In this document: piece by piece, positions 32,532 to 32,622 of the stretch
Layout of the letters: each line of letters starts with the position of its first letter
Numbering within the stretch: position 1 is the first letter of the stretch
Assembly (NCBI GenBank): GCA_026400835.1
Contig: JAPLOA010000052.1
Coordinates: forward strand, 1 to 32,622
Length of the DNA stretch: 32,622 bases
DNA from: Planctomycetales bacterium
GTDB lineage: Bacteria > Planctomycetota > Planctomycetia > Planctomycetales > Planctomycetaceae
Reading direction: 5' to 3'
Program-made: the position numbers and the translations under genes
The notes under the pieces: generated by a model
Database searches by the model: none
Seen by the model: only the letters and a program-made list of their open reading frames with translations
What the model was told of the DNA's origin: nothing

Positions 32532-32622
32532 CCCGGATTATTCACGCTCGTCGCATCGTCGTCGAGTGCTGACGAGTTCCTTTCAATGCGAGGTTTGATT
32601 TGTCGGAGTTTCGGAGTCAGCG
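32532..32622 (-). mobile_element. Second IS1380-family copy, partial (runs off the window)
   Basis: All 91 visible bases equal the reverse complement of 14942-15032, the right end of the complete IS. This copy therefore lies in the opposite orientation, with its transposase 3' end towards the fusion gene. It is preceded by cgtttaa and begins 57 bases after the fusion gene's stop codon. The rest lies outside the window. Confidence 0.92.

Overview
The window looks like chromosomal DNA of a planctomycete (phylum Planctomycetota). The clearest marker is a DUF1559 prepilin-like protein paired with a small transthyretin-like lipoprotein, a combination repeated many times in planctomycete genomes. 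Other hints are moderate GC, frequent GTG/TTG starts, weak Shine-Dalgarno sites and a cysteine-rich secreted protein. The genus cannot be fixed from sequence alone.

Region 1 (about 1-13000, all on the minus strand) is a cell-surface glycan locus. In transcription order it holds a family 2 glycosyltransferase, a DUF2304 membrane protein, and a TMTC-like membrane glycosyltransferase with C-terminal TPRs. Next come a decayed Wzt-like ATPase fragment, kdsB and kdsD (KDO activation and supply), and an ABC-2 polysaccharide exporter (permease plus ATPase with a Wzt-like C-terminal domain). The locus ends with four methyltransferases (TylF, zinc-ribbon SAM, FkbM, class I SAM), a 2-oxoglutarate/Fe(II) oxygenase and a GT8 glycosyltransferase. 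Many of the genes overlap by 4-14 bases. The likely product is a KDO-linked, heavily methylated surface polysaccharide exported by an ABC transporter.

Region 2 (13212-15129) is a nested mobile element. A complete 1781-bp IS1380-family element with 13-bp terminal inverted repeats and a 5-bp target duplication (tttaa) splits a 132-bp near-perfect palindrome. A second copy of the same IS, in the opposite orientation, begins at 32532 and runs off the window. Its 91 visible bases are identical to the end of copy 1, and its flank resembles the same palindrome.

Region 3 (15272-26827, minus strand) is mainly sulfur metabolism. It holds a cysteine-bearing Rrf2 regulator, a sulfate-binding lipoprotein, YezD, CysT-CysW-CysA, cysteine synthase, serine acetyltransferase and a second sulfate-binding lipoprotein. 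The DUF1559/lipoprotein pair follows, then an ArsR-type regulator and a rhodanese-membrane protein resembling the E. coli ygaVP pair. A strong intrinsic terminator sits 29 bases before the cysK start codon. Several palindromic repeat families occupy the gaps.

Region 4 (27214-32474) holds a 16-cysteine exported protein, a Porin_O_P-type outer-membrane porin and, divergently, an 862-residue exported protein. The last joins a GH5-like glycosidase domain to an enlarged glutamate-racemase-like domain, both with their expected catalytic residues. It is the most unusual gene in the window.

No rRNA, tRNA or CRISPR array was seen.
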